Source of the DNA: Bacillota bacterium
GTDB lineage: Bacteria > Bacillota > Clostridia > Lachnospirales > Lachnospiraceae
Assembly: GCA_023414875.1 (NCBI GenBank)
Contig: JAEZMV010000016.1
Location: 124,001 to 188,000, forward strand
DNA length: 64,000 nt
Reading direction: 5' to 3'
A model generated the notes under the pieces. That model ran no database searches. It was not told the DNA's origin and saw only the letters and a program-made list of their open reading frames with translations. The position numbers were made by a program, and so were the translations under genes. Positions 33,901-43,098 of this stretch are shown here, piece by piece; the stretch's first letter is position 1; each line of letters begins with the position of its first letter.

Positions 33901-36630
33901 TTACTCTGATAGTTTCTGCCTTAGTACCATCTTTAGAATACCGCCGTGTCGGTAGTAATGAACGTCAATATCTGAATCAAAACGGACAAGTGCATTAAAT
34001 TCTACTGCTTGGTCCGTTTTTTTATTGGCGGTAACTGTAATCAGCTGCCTTGGTTTTACTGTATCCTCGATGTTGATTTCTAAGGTTTCCTCTCCTGTTA
34101 ATCCCAGAGTATCTGCATTCTCTCCCTCCATAAATTGAAGGGGTAGAATTCCCATCATAACAAGGTTTGAGCGGTGAATTCTTTCGTAGCTTTCCGCTAT
34201 TATTGCTTTTACACCTAACAGGCTTGGACCCTTAGCCGCCCAATCTCTTGAGGATCCCATCCCATAATCTTTACCGGCAAGAACAACAAGCCCTGTTTTC
34301 TGTTCCTGATATTTCATGCAGGCATCGAAAATACTTAGTATCTCACCGGTTGGCCAGTAAAACGTATAACCACCTTCTACTTCTGGAACCATTTGGTTTC
34401 GAATACGAATATTGGCAAAGGTTCCCCGCATCATCACTTCATGGTTACCTCTTCTGGCACCATAAGTATTAAAATTTTGAGCTTGAACCCCATGTTCCAT
34501 TAGATATTTTCCAGCCGGCGTATTTTTTCCAATCGCTCCGGCGGGTGAGATATGATCTGTGGTAATCGAATCTCCGAACTTAGCCAGCACCCTAAGTCCT
34601 GATAAAGCCTTAATCTCTTCCGGCTCCATTGGCATATCAGAGAAAAACGGAGGCTTTCGAATATACGTTGAGGTATGATCGAATTGATACAGCTTATTAC
34701 TGTCAAAACGGATCTTCTTCCACATCGGGTTATTGTCATATACCGCTTCATATTCCTTTTCATATAATTCTGCGCTTATACTACTCTTCATCACTTCTTC
34801 TAATTCTTCAGCTGTTGGCCATATATCCTTAAGATACACCGGTTTCCCCTCCGGATCAAAACCTATTGCCTCTGTAAGAAGATCAATATTCATATTCCCG
34901 GCTAGGGCATACGCTACCACCAGAGGTGGAGAAGCAAGATAATTTGCCTTAATCAATGAATGTATCCGTCCTTCAAAATTACGGTTACCGGATAAGACTG
35001 AGGTTACCAGAAGGTTATTTTCCCTAATTGCTTCCGAAATCTCGGGAAGTAGTGGGCCGGAATTACCGATACAGGTGGCACAGCCATATCCGATTACCTG
35101 AAAGCCTAACTGATCTAGATATTTTTGCAACCCGGCTTTCTTAAGATATCCCGATACCACTCTTGATCCCGGTGCCAGAGATGTCTTTACATGAGCCGGA
35201 ACTGATAAACCTTTTTGGGCTGCCTTTTTTGCTAATAGACCCGCACCTAACATCACCGATGGATTCGAGGTATTGGTACACGAGGTGATGGAGGCAATCG
35301 CCAGTGAACCGGTTCTCATAATACTTTGTCTGCCATCTGAAAGCGTAACTGTTACATCCTTATGCAAATCTTCCTCTTTTAACCCATGACCATTATTACC
35401 AATGGGTGCAGTGATAGAATCGATGAAATTCTGCTTCATCCGTTCTAAGGGTATTAAATCCTGTGGACGCTTAGGGCCGGATAAAGCCGTTTGTACCGTT
35501 GATAAATCAAGCTCGATTATCTCTGAATAAACAGGCTCATAGCTATAATCGTAGAACATATCATTCTTTATCAGGTATTCACGTATCAAATCTATCCGGT
35601 CATCACTACGTCCGGTTAGATGAAGGTACTCTAAGGTTTCTTCATCAACCGGAAAAAAACCGCAGGTTGCACCATACTCCGGTGCCATATTTGCAACGGT
35701 AGCTCGATCAGCGAGTGACAGCTTTCTGACACCCTCACCAAAGTACTCCACAAACTTACCTACCACCCCTCTTTGCCTTAACAGCTGAGTTATTCGTAAA
35801 GCAAGATCAGTTGCCGTAGCTCCTATCGGTAATTCACCCATAAGCTTTACACCAATTACCTCCGGTGTCTGAAAATAGGATGGCTGCCCCAGCATCCCGG
35901 CTTCCGCCTCAATGCCGCCTACTCCCCAGCCAAGAACGCCCAGTCCGTTAATCATTGTGGTATGAGAATCCGTACCTACCAACGTATCCGGAAAAACTAT
36001 CATTCCTTCGTCATCATTCTTTTCTATGACAACCTTAGCCAAATACTCCAGATTTATTTGATGGACAATTCCGGTTGATGGCGGAATGACTGTAAAATTA
36101 TCAAATGCTCTTTGCGCCCAATGGAGGAATTGATACCGCTCCAAATTACGTTCGAACTCCAGTCTGCTATTTTCCTCTAACGCCTCTGTTCTACCATAGT
36201 AGTCCACCTGTACGGAATGGTCGATAACCAAATCCACCGGAACCTCGGGATTGATTTTATTCAGTAACTCTTTACTATCCTTAGATTTCTCAATCTTCGA
36301 TGCTGCTTCCTCCATTGCGGCTCTCATGGATGCCAAATCAAGTACCGCAGGTACACCGGTAAAATCCTGAAGAATTACTCGAGCTGGCTTAAAGGGTACT
36401 TCAGCCTCGTCAGTACGATTACGAATCCAATCGGCCAAATTCACAATATGCTCCTCTGTGATAACAAGACCATCATACTGTCGTAGGACTGATTCCAGTA
36501 ATATTTTAATCGAAAAAGGAAGCTGCTTGATATCGTAGCCTTCCTGTTCCAATAAAGAAATGTTGTAATAGACATAAACACTTTCCTTTAATCGAAAATG
36601 TCCTTTTGCACGATCTTTAAAATGCTTCAT
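33901..36630 (-). CDS. acnA: Aconitate hydratase (AcnA type)
   Basis: Aconitase isomerises citrate and isocitrate using a 4Fe-4S cluster. The 909-residue length and domain order (large domains 1-3, linker, swivelling domain 4) match the AcnA/IRP1 class. The cluster cysteines are visible in SCTNTSNP and GYGCATCIGNSG. Substrate-binding signatures VGTDSHTTMINGLGVLGWGV and KDYGMGSSRDWAAKG are present. The start at 36630 follows GGAGGG; the ATG 12 bases upstream overlaps that site. Citrate synthase and isocitrate dehydrogenase are not adjacent. Confidence 0.97.
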   Translation of the reverse strand: MKHFKDRAKGHFRLKESVYVYYNISLLEQEGYDIKQLPFSIKILLESVLRQYDGLVITEEHIVNLADWIRNRTDEAEVPFKPARVILQDFTGVPAVLDLASMRAAMEEAASKIEKSKDSKELLNKINPEVPVDLVIDHSVQVDYYGRTEALEENSRLEFERNLERYQFLHWAQRAFDNFTVIPPSTGIVHQINLEYLAKVVIEKNDDEGMIVFPDTLVGTDSHTTMINGLGVLGWGVGGIEAEAGMLGQPSYFQTPEVIGVKLMGELPIGATATDLALRITQLLRQRGVVGKFVEYFGEGVRKLSLADRATVANMAPEYGATCGFFPVDEETLEYLHLTGRSDDRIDLIREYLIKNDMFYDYSYEPVYSEIIELDLSTVQTALSGPKRPQDLIPLERMKQNFIDSITAPIGNNGHGLKEEDLHKDVTVTLSDGRQSIMRTGSLAIASITSCTNTSNPSVMLGAGLLAKKAAQKGLSVPAHVKTSLAPGSRVVSGYLKKAGLQKYLDQLGFQVIGYGCATCIGNSGPLLPEISEAIRENNLLVTSVLSGNRNFEGRIHSLIKANYLASPPLVVAYALAGNMNIDLLTEAIGFDPEGKPVYLKDIWPTAEELEEVMKSSISAELYEKEYEAVYDNNPMWKKIRFDSNKLYQFDHTSTYIRKPPFFSDMPMEPEEIKALSGLRVLAKFGDSITTDHISPAGAIGKNTPAGKYLMEHGVQAQNFNTYGARRGNHEVMMRGTFANIRIRNQMVPEVEGGYTFYWPTGEILSIFDACMKYQEQKTGLVVLAGKDYGMGSSRDWAAKGPSLLGVKAIIAESYERIHRSNLVMMGILPLQFMEGENADTLGLTGEETLEINIEDTVKPRQLITVTANKKTDQAVEFNALVRFDSDIDVHYYRHGGILKMVLRQKLSE

Positions 36631-36677
36631 AAAACCCTCCATTCAGCACCCAGTCAAGTTTAACTTTTTTGTCCCCA

Positions 36678-37571
36678 TCATTTATCAGGGAAATCATTCC
36701 AGATTTCATTTTCTTCATTCATAAACTCTAAGATATCATCATAAATTATCTCAAGCTCGATATGATCTCCCATCACATTAATCGTTTCGAAACTGATCCC
36801 AAGCGAATCTTTTGTTAGGTAAGTATAAATTCCCGAATTATTTTTATCTGCTTCGTTAAAATTATAATAACTTTCCTTGCCAAAGATATAATCAATGATA
36901 ATGCTTCTGTTTGCAGGGTCATTAAAATACTGATCCTTCATCAGCTCATTGTTACTAGAGTAATAATATAATTGTATTTCACTTTTGTCTTTTAACCTGA
37001 GAATAAATTCATCATTAACATGAAATAACTCACTCAGTAAGATTTTCTTCCCGGTTGTCATATTGATGTTAAGTGTATGAATATAGTCTGTTGGATATGC
37101 AGTGTAGTGGCTATTCCGACACCCGATCATTTGAATACTTAGTAAGTGATTACTCTTCCAGGTAATCACATAATTAACCTGAAGGTTACCTTTTATCTCG
37201 TCTTCTTCAAAATCTTTCACATATAATAAGGCTTCCTGTTTTATCATTTCATTAATTTTATTTTGGAGATCCGTATCCTCCAATGCAGCAACCTGAGGAT
37301 AATTAATTAATATATAGTCCTCAACTTGATATTTATCCTCTTTTATTTGATATGGAATATCTGTAGATGAATGGTCACTATCATTAGAAATACTTTCATT
37401 AACCTGTGTTTCAGTAGTGAATGACATCTGTCCTGATGCATGCTCATCTACCAACGGATTTTTGTTTTCTTCTGTTTCAGTATAGTCTTGTTCCTTTTCA
37501 GTTTTATTACAGGAATTCAAGAAAAACAATACCATAATTGTAAATAGTATAATAAGGATATTTTTTTTCAA
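36678..37571 (-). CDS. Lipoprotein with RsiV-like (DUF3298-type) domain, paralogue
   Basis: A 297-residue lipoprotein; the leader ends FFLNSC with the lipid-modified cysteine at about residue 21, followed by a Glu/Asn/Ser-rich linker to about residue 75. The body contains YPTDYIHTLNINMTTGKKIL and YLTKDSLGISFETINVMGDH, matching the lipoprotein at 31056-31862. The start codon is TTG with GGGAGAG upstream. It lies 47 bases before aconitase and may be cotranscribed with it. Function unknown; an extracellular binding or sensor domain is plausible. Confidence 0.78.
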   Translation of the reverse strand: MKKNILIILFTIMVLFFLNSCNKTEKEQDYTETEENKNPLVDEHASGQMSFTTETQVNESISNDSDHSSTDIPYQIKEDKYQVEDYILINYPQVAALEDTDLQNKINEMIKQEALLYVKDFEEDEIKGNLQVNYVITWKSNHLLSIQMIGCRNSHYTAYPTDYIHTLNINMTTGKKILLSELFHVNDEFILRLKDKSEIQLYYYSSNNELMKDQYFNDPANRSIIIDYIFGKESYYNFNEADKNNSGIYTYLTKDSLGISFETINVMGDHIELEIIYDDILEFMNEENEIWNDFPDK

Positions 37572-37929
37572 TCTTACTCTCCCTCGTATAGTTTTTGTTG
37601 GTTAGTATCTTCACTCTCCATTATAACCACATATCATAAAATCAAGTATTTATTATCATATAATCTCTCATTTCTATTATCCCAGTCCTCTTTGTTGTAT
37701 TATGAATACTATCATACACAACATAATTTAGCTTGCCAATATGATTTAATATAAGAACAGAAGTAAGTTGCTCTTATTATCATAAATAATACCGGGATTA
37801 ATAACTCGACTTAAAGCTAAGGAAACGAATGATGGGCAAATATCCGGATCTGCACCCAGATATTTGCCCCTTCATTCTATTCTATATGAATCAATTCATC
37901 CTAAGATGAAATGATTTTCCAGCCTATTA
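37572..37929 (-). other. 358-base gap between sigG and the lipoprotein gene
   Basis: AT-rich spacer containing the hairpin after sigG and, near 37620, a TATAAT preceded by weak -35 sequences that may serve the lipoprotein gene. I see no reading frame with coding character. Confidence 0.5.
37834..37869. terminator. Hairpin after sigG (probable terminator)
   Basis: A perfect 11-base-pair stem (GGGCAAATATC / GATATTTGCCC) with a 14-base loop starts about 60 bases beyond the sigG stop. The T tract on the minus strand is poor, so termination may be partial. Confidence 0.55.
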
Positions 37930-38706
37930 CTAAACCAGGTGGTTTCGCATGTTTTTCAACGCCGATTTTTCTAATCGGCTAACCTGCGCCTGAGATATAT
38001 TGATTTCCTTAGCAACCTCCATCTGCGTCTTACCTTCAAAGAAACGAAGCTTTATGATATTATGCTCTCTGGCTGTCAATTTATCCATAGCTTCCTTTAA
38101 AGAGATTTCTTCTATCCAATTCTCTTCCTTGTTTTTCTTATCACTTACCTGATCCATTATATATAGAGCATCGCCGCCTTCTACATAGACAGGATCATAG
38201 AGTGATACCGGACTTTGGATTGCATCCAGTGCATATACAATATCTTCCTTGCTGATACCGATTTCCGCTGCAATCTCGCTGATTGTCGGTTCTTTCTCAT
38301 TCTTTTTAACGAGAGCCTCCTTTGCATAAATCGCCTTATAAGCGGTATCCCGTAAGGATCTGCTGACGCGTATTGCATTATTATCCCTTAAGTATCTTCG
38401 AATCTCACCGATAATCATAGGAACAGCATACGTAGAAAATTTCACATTTTGTGTTATATCAAAATTATCGATTGCCTTCATGAGACCAATGCAACCTATT
38501 TGAAATAAATCATCTACATTTTCATTACTATTGGAAAATCTTTGAATGATCGAAAGCACAAGCCTTAAGTTCCCTTTAATATAAAGCTCTCTAGCTTCCT
38601 TATCACCCTTTAAAATTCTTTGAAACAATTCTTCCTTTTCACTGTTTTTCAACAATGGCAGCTTAGATGTATTTACACCACATATCTCAACCTTATAAAG
38701 AGCCAT
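37930..38706 (-). CDS. sigG: Forespore sigma factor SigG
   Basis: SigG directs late forespore transcription. The 258-residue protein begins with KVEICGVNTSKLPLLK, the diagnostic SigG N-terminus. Region 2 contains DDLFQIGCIGLMKAIDNFD and KFSTYAVPMIIGEIRRYLRD, region 3 follows, and region 4 carries TQMEVAKEINISQAQVSRLE. GGAGG precedes the ATG by 7 bases. It is 103 bases downstream of sigE, the conserved spoIIGA-sigE-sigG order. A strong hairpin in the leader may tune its expression. Confidence 0.98.
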   Translation of the reverse strand: MALYKVEICGVNTSKLPLLKNSEKEELFQRILKGDKEARELYIKGNLRLVLSIIQRFSNSNENVDDLFQIGCIGLMKAIDNFDITQNVKFSTYAVPMIIGEIRRYLRDNNAIRVSRSLRDTAYKAIYAKEALVKKNEKEPTISEIAAEIGISKEDIVYALDAIQSPVSLYDPVYVEGGDALYIMDQVSDKKNKEENWIEEISLKEAMDKLTAREHNIIKLRFFEGKTQMEVAKEINISQAQVSRLEKSALKNMRNHLV

Positions 38707-38725
38707 AACGAAACCTCCGAATCAT

Positions 38726-38748
38726 ATCATTTTACATTATAAAATGAT
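38726..38748 (-). promoter_or_regulatory. Hairpin in the sigG leader
   Basis: A perfect 9-base-pair stem (ATCATTTTA / TAAAATGAT) with a 5-base loop lies about 20 bases upstream of the sigG start, just before its ribosome site. A second, interleaved pairing (GAATCAT / ATGATTC) is possible. A CATTTTA element resembling a SigG -10 box is in the left arm, but I found no -35 at the right distance. Confidence 0.5.
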
Positions 38749-38809
38749 TCACTTTTTGGCTCCTCTTTATACGATTTATAAATAAGAAATAATTTCCATA
38801 TAGCACTAA

Positions 38810-39550
38810 TTATTCAAAACGTACCATCTCTTTTTTTAATCTCTTAATAATCTTTTTTTCTAATCTAGATATATAGGATTGTGAAATACCGAGCAAATCT
38901 GCCACTTCCTTTTGCGTTCGTTCCATTCCGTCATCGGTATTTAACCCAAAACGCAGATCAACAATAATTCTTTCCCGGTCTGATAGCTTTGATAATGCTT
39001 TTCGAAGAAGTTTTCGGTCAACCTCTTCTTCTATGTTTCGATAGATGACATCTTCCTCGGTTCCCAGGATATCTGATAATAGCAGTTCATTACCATCCCA
39101 ATCCACATTCAGAGGTTCATCAATGGATACTTCCAGCTTCGTTTTATTATTTCGTCTCAGATACATCAAAATTTCATTTTCAATGCAACGGGAGGCATAG
39201 GTAGCAAGTTTGATATTCTTATCCGGATTAAAGGTATTGATTGCTTTTATAAGTCCGATCGTGCCTATGGAAATCAAATCCTCAACACCTACACCGGTAT
39301 TATCAAACTTCTTTGCTATGTATACGACAAGTCGTAAATTATGTTCTACCAGGATTGATTTCATCTCTGTATCCCGCTCTGTTCCCAGTTCTGCAATCAC
39401 TTCAGCTTCCCTTATGGAATCCAGAGGAGGTGGTAGTACCTCCGCACCACCGATGTAGTGAATTTCCCCTTTATGACCGAATATGATAGTTTTTAAATCC
39501 GGAATCATCCGGAACTGAAATTTATTTTGTATCGATAACTTTAATAGCAT
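38810..39550 (-). CDS. sigE: Mother-cell sigma factor SigE (pro-protein)
   Basis: SigE is made as an inactive pro-protein and cleaved by SpoIIGA. The 246-residue protein has the pro-sequence with likely cleavage after E29 (HKGE|IHYIGGAE), then VLPPPL. Region 2 (VGVEDLISIGTIGLIKAINT, LATYASRCIENEILMYLRRN) and region 4 (QKEVADLLGISQSYISRLEK) are conserved. The ATG at 39550 follows GGGAGG by 8 bases; a longer frame upstream lacks a ribosome site. It lies 57 bases after spoIIGA. Confidence 0.98.
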   Translation of the reverse strand: MLLKLSIQNKFQFRMIPDLKTIIFGHKGEIHYIGGAEVLPPPLDSIREAEVIAELGTERDTEMKSILVEHNLRLVVYIAKKFDNTGVGVEDLISIGTIGLIKAINTFNPDKNIKLATYASRCIENEILMYLRRNNKTKLEVSIDEPLNVDWDGNELLLSDILGTEEDVIYRNIEEEVDRKLLRKALSKLSDRERIIVDLRFGLNTDDGMERTQKEVADLLGISQSYISRLEKKIIKRLKKEMVRFE

Positions 39551-39607
39551 AGATAAACCTCCCATTTTTACATAAGTTTGAAAATTCTTATCATTCAAAC
39601 TTTCCTA

Positions 39608-40525
39608 TTACAAAAGCTCCTTATGTAGTATTACGTGATAGTCATCCTTAGTGGATAGGTGGTTATCACCAATAGCCGCGGTCACTTTCTCGTTACATAT
39701 GGTTTCTTTATCAGTATGAATCAGCACCTTATCCAAAATCAGTCCAATCATCATTCCCCTTGCTTTTCCTATTGATTGATATGGTATAAATCGAATACGA
39801 TGTGCATACTCACCTCCGATATTACATTGTTCTCCGTCTAAATTGTGTCCTTCCATGGTAAGCCTTACATGGTTCATATCCTTCAGTAATTCAGATGTTA
39901 CTAAGCGTTCTAAGATCGAATTCTCAATTATCATCACCGGTTTTTTAAAAATAGGATCATATAAACAATTTCCGGTGTCCATAAAACCCTTTGTTTGAAC
40001 AATCTGATGATTGAAGAATAACTCCACCTCATATATTTCACGTTCAGTACTCTTATACCAACGATACAACCATAAAATTGATATCGTAATCGGTATTAGG
40101 AGTAGCATCATAATTATGACAAATAGCCAGGATATATCACTGAAGATAAGTGCATTGCCAAAATTAATCAGATGATTTCGCAAATTCGTATGATAGTAAA
40201 TAGAATTCAGTAATCCACCTGCAAAATATGTAATTAGATATAAAGCCACCATCTGCTTTATTAACTCCCTTTTCTTCATTCTTCCAAAGGCAATCAGTAG
40301 CATAACAATGGAAGCAATTATATTCATTAATACGAATCGAAGGAGTACATTGATCCAAGGATAAATGCTTACAAATACAGCAAACAGCGCTCCCGTAGCT
40401 GCTGCTCCGATTAATCTTCTATTTTTACTGCTCTTTCGATTTACCTTCTTTAATAAAAAAAGCAGGATAAAATCAACGAAGAAATTTAGGAAAAATATTA
40501 TGTCAGGGTAAACCTCTAGTTGCAA
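39608..40525 (-). CDS. spoIIGA: Sigma-E processing peptidase SpoIIGA
   Basis: SpoIIGA is a membrane aspartic protease that activates pro-SigE at the septum on a signal from SpoIIR. The 305-residue protein has about five membrane segments in residues 1-155 and a cytoplasmic retropepsin-like domain. The active-site motif is MDTGN with D183, the same position as in Bacillus subtilis. GGAGGTG precedes the ATG. A promoter with an unusual long spacer lies upstream. Confidence 0.95.
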   Translation of the reverse strand: MQLEVYPDIIFFLNFFVDFILLFLLKKVNRKSSKNRRLIGAAATGALFAVFVSIYPWINVLLRFVLMNIIASIVMLLIAFGRMKKRELIKQMVALYLITYFAGGLLNSIYYHTNLRNHLINFGNALIFSDISWLFVIIMMLLLIPITISILWLYRWYKSTEREIYEVELFFNHQIVQTKGFMDTGNCLYDPIFKKPVMIIENSILERLVTSELLKDMNHVRLTMEGHNLDGEQCNIGGEYAHRIRFIPYQSIGKARGMMIGLILDKVLIHTDKETICNEKVTAAIGDNHLSTKDDYHVILHKELL

Positions 40526-40585
40526 TTTTCACCTCCATTATTAGACTGTCAGATCTCATAAAACATACCTTTAAGGTACATCTCG

Positions 40586-40618
40586 ATTATAACTTGTTTG
40601 GTTTCCATTTTATGTCAA
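40586..40618 (-). promoter_or_regulatory. spoIIG promoter with 21-bp spacer and possible 0A box
   Basis: On the minus strand a perfect TTGACA (40613-40618) and a perfect TATAAT (40586-40591) are 21 bases apart, too far for ordinary sigma-A use. In Bacillus subtilis the Spo0A-activated spoIIG promoter has the same peculiarity (22 bases). The -35 region read on the plus strand gives TGTCAA, close to the core of a 0A box. Confidence 0.65.
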
Positions 40619-40689
40619 TTTCTGGAGTCTAAATCTTTGTTTTCATTTACTAATTATTACATCATTTGAGGTTATCTGCTTATTAGGAA

Positions 40690-40734
40690 CAAAAAAGACT
40701 GCCAAATTATTCGTAATGAAATAATTTGACAGCC
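40690..40734 (-). terminator. Intrinsic terminator after ftsZ
   Basis: On the minus strand a 15-base-pair stem (with G-U pairs; arms 40697-40711 and 40720-40734) around an 8-base loop is followed by TTTTTT. It separates ftsZ from the sporulation operon. Confidence 0.88.
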
Positions 40735-40795
40735 TTAATCTCTTATGTATATTGATTTTTCTATTTACATGCACTTTTATGTTTTTATATATCAA

Positions 40796-42028
40796 CTACT
40801 TATTATGGCGATTTTTCTGTAAAAACTCAGGTATTTTAATTCCGCTCGGATCAGTATTTGTATTTACAGGTGCCTTTGCTGGTTGACTTACCGGACGTCT
40901 AAGTGGATCCGTCTGGAAGCTAGTTCCAGAACCACTCATACCTGATTGGCTTGGCCCGCTGTAAGCACTGGAAGTAAATGCTCTGTTCATACTAACCTCA
41001 GGCTTAAGAGAAGGTCTCATACCCCCTGAAGTAGCAGGATGTCTTAAGAAGTCAGGAGTCTTTACCATCTCCCTTGATCTTGCATCTAAGCCGGTCGCAA
41101 TAACCGTAATGGTTGCAGTATCAGGATTAACATCATCAAACATAGCACCAAAGATAATATTAGCTGAATCACCCGCTAATTCCTGTACTAGGGTTGCAGC
41201 ATCATTTGCTTCGATTAAGCTGATATCACCGGAAATGTTAATAATAACATGGGATGCTCCCTGAATGGTTGTTTCAAGTAATGGACTTGTGATAGCCTGC
41301 TTTACAGCGTCAATACACTTATCATCTCCGGTTCCTATACCGATACCAATATGAGCTACACCCTTATCTTTCATAACGGTCTGAACATCAGCAAAGTCAA
41401 GATTAATCAGTCCGGGTACATTGATCAAATCTGTAATTCCCTGAACACCCTGCTGTAATACTTCATCTGCTTTTCTTAAAGCATCCGGCATGGTCGTTCT
41501 ACGGTCAACGATTTCTAATAATTTATCATTTGGAATAACGATTAAGGTATCCACATGCTCTTTCAAACGGTCAATACCACTGATAGCATTCGTCATACGG
41601 GTCTTTGCTTCAAATTTAAAGGGCTTGGTTACGATACCAACCGTTAATATCCCCATATCTTTTGCTATCTGCGCAACGACAGGGGCTGCACCAGTTCCGG
41701 TTCCGCCGCCCATTCCACAGGTTACAAACACCATATCAGAACCCTTGATTAACTCAGCAAGCTGTTCTCTGCTCTCTTCTGCAGCTTTTTGTCCAATCTC
41801 CGGCTGTGCTCCGGCGCCAAGTCCTTTGGTTAGCTTCTCACCGATCTGAATTACCTGTGGAGCCTTGCAATTCTTTAAATGCTGCTTGTCCGTATTCACA
41901 CATATAAAATCAACACCCTGAATATTTTCTTCTATCATTCGATTAACGGCGTTGTTACCTGCTCCTCCTACCCCAATTACAAGTATTTTTGCTGTGGTAT
42001 CCGCCTCATTTGTTCTTATCTCAAGCAA
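40796..42028 (-). CDS. ftsZ: Cell division protein FtsZ
   Basis: The tubulin-like GTPase that forms the division ring. The 410-residue protein has GVGGAGNNAVNRM near the start, the GTP signature GGGTGTG at 107-113, the T7 region and a flexible linker rich in Ser/Pro. The C-terminal partner-binding peptide contains IKIPEFLQKN. The start codon is TTG at 42028 with GGAGG 8 bases upstream; no in-frame ATG is near. ftsA is not adjacent. It has its own promoter and terminator. Confidence 0.98.
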   Translation of the reverse strand: MLEIRTNEADTTAKILVIGVGGAGNNAVNRMIEENIQGVDFICVNTDKQHLKNCKAPQVIQIGEKLTKGLGAGAQPEIGQKAAEESREQLAELIKGSDMVFVTCGMGGGTGTGAAPVVAQIAKDMGILTVGIVTKPFKFEAKTRMTNAISGIDRLKEHVDTLIVIPNDKLLEIVDRRTTMPDALRKADEVLQQGVQGITDLINVPGLINLDFADVQTVMKDKGVAHIGIGIGTGDDKCIDAVKQAITSPLLETTIQGASHVIINISGDISLIEANDAATLVQELAGDSANIIFGAMFDDVNPDTATITVIATGLDARSREMVKTPDFLRHPATSGGMRPSLKPEVSMNRAFTSSAYSGPSQSGMSGSGTSFQTDPLRRPVSQPAKAPVNTNTDPSGIKIPEFLQKNRHNK

Positions 42029-42208
42029 GGTTTATTCCTCCTTTATCGTATTCTTCTAATTCATGACAAGTGAATAGCTTACCTACTCGCCTTGTATTAA
42101 CCTACAAATCCCTCTGATAAATCGTTCCAATTTTCTTCCAAAACCACATTATAATGGGATAAAATATCTTCCATATACAATTTGTGGTGTCCCATAATCC
42201 TACTTTAT

Positions 42209-42237
42209 ATAATATCTTTAAATTCCCAAATAATCAA
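42209..42237 (-). promoter_or_regulatory. Candidate ftsZ promoter
   Basis: TTGATT (42232-42237) and TATTAT (42209-42214) on the minus strand are 17 bases apart, about 180 bases upstream of ftsZ. The long leader contains complementary ACCACA and TGTGGT segments and a second TATAAT, so a second start site is possible. Confidence 0.55.
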
Positions 42238-42279
42238 GTATAATTTTTAAAAAATGCGAATTATTTAAGTCTTTTTTAT

Positions 42280-43038
42280 CTAATCTGTCGATTCTTTTGG
42301 TTTTCCTATTACATAGCCTGTCCCTTTTTTATACTTTCTCATATCGAGTTCTTTTAGCTCCACTCCTTCAGCTTCTAACAGTATATTTTTTAGCTCAGAG
42401 AGAACTTCATCATAGGTATCTTTCTTTCCAAGCAGAACCTTGATGTCGCTACACATTAACGTAACCTCATAGTTATTATTAAAATCAACGGAATCCACAT
42501 CAAGTTCATACTTTTCAATCAGCTGAGTCATATCTACAATGACATCAAACAATTCATCCTTTTGTACCTTAAGCTTCTCGTTTAATACGATTTGATTAAA
42601 CTCAAGACCTTTTATCAATGGCGCATTTTCCAGCCTCTTCGAGGAAGTTTCCACTACGATGCCATCCTTATCAAAATAAAGGTATTGGCCCATAAATTCT
42701 ACACATCCGGCTATCATTTTCTCATATACCGTAAGAGTAACCGTATGATTATCAACCATATCCACATCTATTTTTTCAATAAACGGAAATTTTGGATTAT
42801 CAAAAAATCTGTATTTTAAATATAGATATATGGAATTGTAATCCTGTCTTGACTGTAACACCATTTCCTTAATCTGTTCCTGTGAATAACGCTGAGTTCC
42901 TAATACTTCCACTTTCTTAATATTAAATGAATAAAGAAATAACAGGGAAGGAATGCCAATAATAAGCAGAAGGAGCAATGTCTTTCTGAATATTCTAAAC
43001 AATACGTTATCTGAATTCCTTTGCCTAATTCTACTCAT
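42280..43038 (-). CDS. divIB: Cell division protein DivIB/FtsQ
   Basis: A bitopic divisome protein that joins FtsL and the septal synthase. The 252-residue protein has a basic N-terminus, one membrane segment at about residues 14-38 (LLLLLIIGIPSLLFLYSF) and a POTRA domain (IKKVEVLGTQRYSQEQIKEM), then the FtsQ/DivIB beta domain. The start at 43038 follows GGGGGT; a longer frame has no ribosome site. It follows murA by 60 bases. Confidence 0.92.
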   Translation of the reverse strand: MSRIRQRNSDNVLFRIFRKTLLLLLIIGIPSLLFLYSFNIKKVEVLGTQRYSQEQIKEMVLQSRQDYNSIYLYLKYRFFDNPKFPFIEKIDVDMVDNHTVTLTVYEKMIAGCVEFMGQYLYFDKDGIVVETSSKRLENAPLIKGLEFNQIVLNEKLKVQKDELFDVIVDMTQLIEKYELDVDSVDFNNNYEVTLMCSDIKVLLGKKDTYDEVLSELKNILLEAEGVELKELDMRKYKKGTGYVIGKPKESTD

Positions 43039-43098
43039 TTTTACCCCCATGGTGCCATAACAAGACATCTATTACTGGTGTTGAAACATGAAGTATTC

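Noticed and set aside
38740..38790. SigG or SigF-type autoregulatory promoter before sigG
   Set aside because: A CATTTTA -10-like element is present, but the nearest GTATA -35 is 21 bases away rather than about 18.
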